Positions 62,881-64,000 of a DNA stretch of 64,000 nucleotides are shown piece after piece (position 1 is the stretch's first letter; each line of letters opens with the position of its first letter). Source of the stretch: Prorocentrum cordatum (lineage: Eukaryota > Sar > Dinophyceae > Prorocentrales > Prorocentraceae); NCBI GenBank assembly GCA_963575745.1, contig CAUYUJ010018638.1:479001-543000 (forward strand), in the 5' to 3' direction. A program made the translations under genes and the position numbers. The notes beneath the pieces were generated by a model that saw only the letters and a list, made by a program, of their open reading frames with translations, was not told the DNA's origin and ran no database searches.

Positions 62881-63732
62881 GTCGCGCCTTCCACAGCAGA
62901 ACCATCGAAACCCAAGAAACCCAGGGCACCCTGGCGGCAAGCAGGGTGTTTCTTGGTCTGGCCGTCGCTCGGACGTCCACTTCCCGTGCACTTTTCGGTT
63001 TCGTGCGTGTTTTGTTGGATCGATGGCCCGTCCAGGATGGTCCTCGGTGGTTCCCGCCGAGAAAAATGCACGCGCCCGAGCGATGCCAAGTGGTGTGGGT
63101 CTGCACTGTAGAAGACCCTGCGGCGGCAGAGGCGACCAGGCGGCGGCGCCGGCGGAGAGCCTCCGCAGGCGGCGGGGCTCGGGTTCATCGGTGGGCGGGG
63201 TCTGGGGCAGGCGGTGGTCGTCAGCGTCGCTGGGTGGGGGGGGGGGATCGCCCGAGAAGAGCCCAGACGAGCTGCTGCGCTGCGGCTTTGTCGGCGGCGG
63301 CCCTCGCGGGTGTGCCTCCCGCCCCAGCGCAGCCCGCCCGCCGGCGGCCCGTGGGAATGCGGGACAGCAGTCCTGCACTGAGCGGCATCGGACTCTAGCC
63401 AAGGGCATCCAAAGCCGGACTCTTGTCACGGCCGAAGTGGAGGCTTTGACCGTGGGCGGGCGTTCTGCCCGGCAACGCCCTGAGCTGGCAATTACTTGAT
63501 CATGAGAGACCGCAGCCACGGCCTGTGAGTAGTGGCGGCTTGGCCAACACCTGGACCCCGAGGCGAGGCATGTTCAAAACACGAAGGCATCACATCACCC
63601 GAACACATTCCAAACGAAATCCAGGACGATGTGTCGCATCGAACCGTATAGGTCCTTTCGGCAACGCAGGGATACAGACATCTCGTCTTGCTCACTCCAC
63701 GGAGGAAGGCTGAAAACCAGTGATCACGCCAC
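62881..63732. other. No gene recognised
   Basis: GC-rich with long overlapping frames on both strands (Arg/Pro/Ala-rich), no motif. A G run lies at 63233-63245. Confidence 0.35.
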
Positions 63733-63805
63733 ATCATCATCACAATCATTAGCATCATCATCGTCATCATCATCATCATCACCACCATCATCAGCAGCAG
63801 CAGTG
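63733..63805 (+). repeat. CAT microsatellite
   Basis: (CAT)n with ACC and CAG interruptions. The remaining sequence to the window end shows no recognisable gene. Confidence 0.9.
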
Positions 63806-64000
63806 GAATCGTCATGGTCAGCGTCACCATCGGCGATGACATCCATCCAACTCAACTCCCTCTCCTCTCGTACCTGTTCAGCTTCGCACGAGACCTCAGC
63901 AAGGGCGCTGGAGCAGCTAGGAGTTAGAGGATCTTATACTGGCCTGCGCCTGGGTCAGATGAAGGCAGACGGGTGATCAGTAGAAGGAAGGGAGGAACAG

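Overview
The window is nuclear DNA from a dinoflagellate. The decisive evidence is an exact copy of the 22-nt dinoflagellate spliced leader (DinoSL) on the minus strand at 49178-49199, with two near-exact copies at 664-685 (+, 20/22) and 34432-34452 (-, 19/21). High GC, very low gene density, many trinucleotide microsatellites and decayed LINE retrotransposons fit this. The genus cannot be read from the sequence. No bacterial operon, rRNA, tRNA, CRISPR array or virus was found.

Layout. 0.2-7.1 kb: a decayed LINE (LINE-A, + strand) that starts at a DinoSL relict, lies between TCC-rich tracts, and is split inside its reverse transcriptase by a 1.2-kb insert of 345-bp repeats. 7-31 kb: no recognisable gene; microsatellites, CCAAGAGGCC-type arrays and several families of short inverted-repeat (foldback or MITE-like) elements. 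31.1-34.5 kb: one credible host gene on the minus strand. It encodes a polytopic membrane protein of unknown family (about 672 aa if the single intron I infer is right), begins 87 nt after a DinoSL relict, and its intron holds eleven 73-bp tandem repeats. 34.6-41 kb: a 150-bp satellite, further simple arrays and more foldback elements. 42.6-49.2 kb: a second, unrelated, decayed LINE (LINE-B, minus strand) with a perfect DinoSL at its 5' end, gag-like ORF1, EEP endonuclease, reverse transcriptase with a VDD motif, and RNase H; it lies between TCC tracts on both sides. 51.6-52.3 kb: exons of RPAC1 (shared subunit of RNA polymerases I and III) on the minus strand. 52-64 kb: repeats and small inverted-repeat elements.

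Common thread. Three independent transcription units (two LINE families and one host-like gene) carry a spliced leader in genomic DNA, and in each the leader abuts a trinucleotide microsatellite on its 5' side. The simplest reading is that trans-spliced mRNAs were reverse transcribed and reinserted, with microsatellites as the landing site or as a product of the 5' junction. At least seven families of short repeats, most with inverted-repeat structure, recur across the 64 kb; one has an outer stem enclosing two hairpins. These are sequence-level inferences; no database search was possible.
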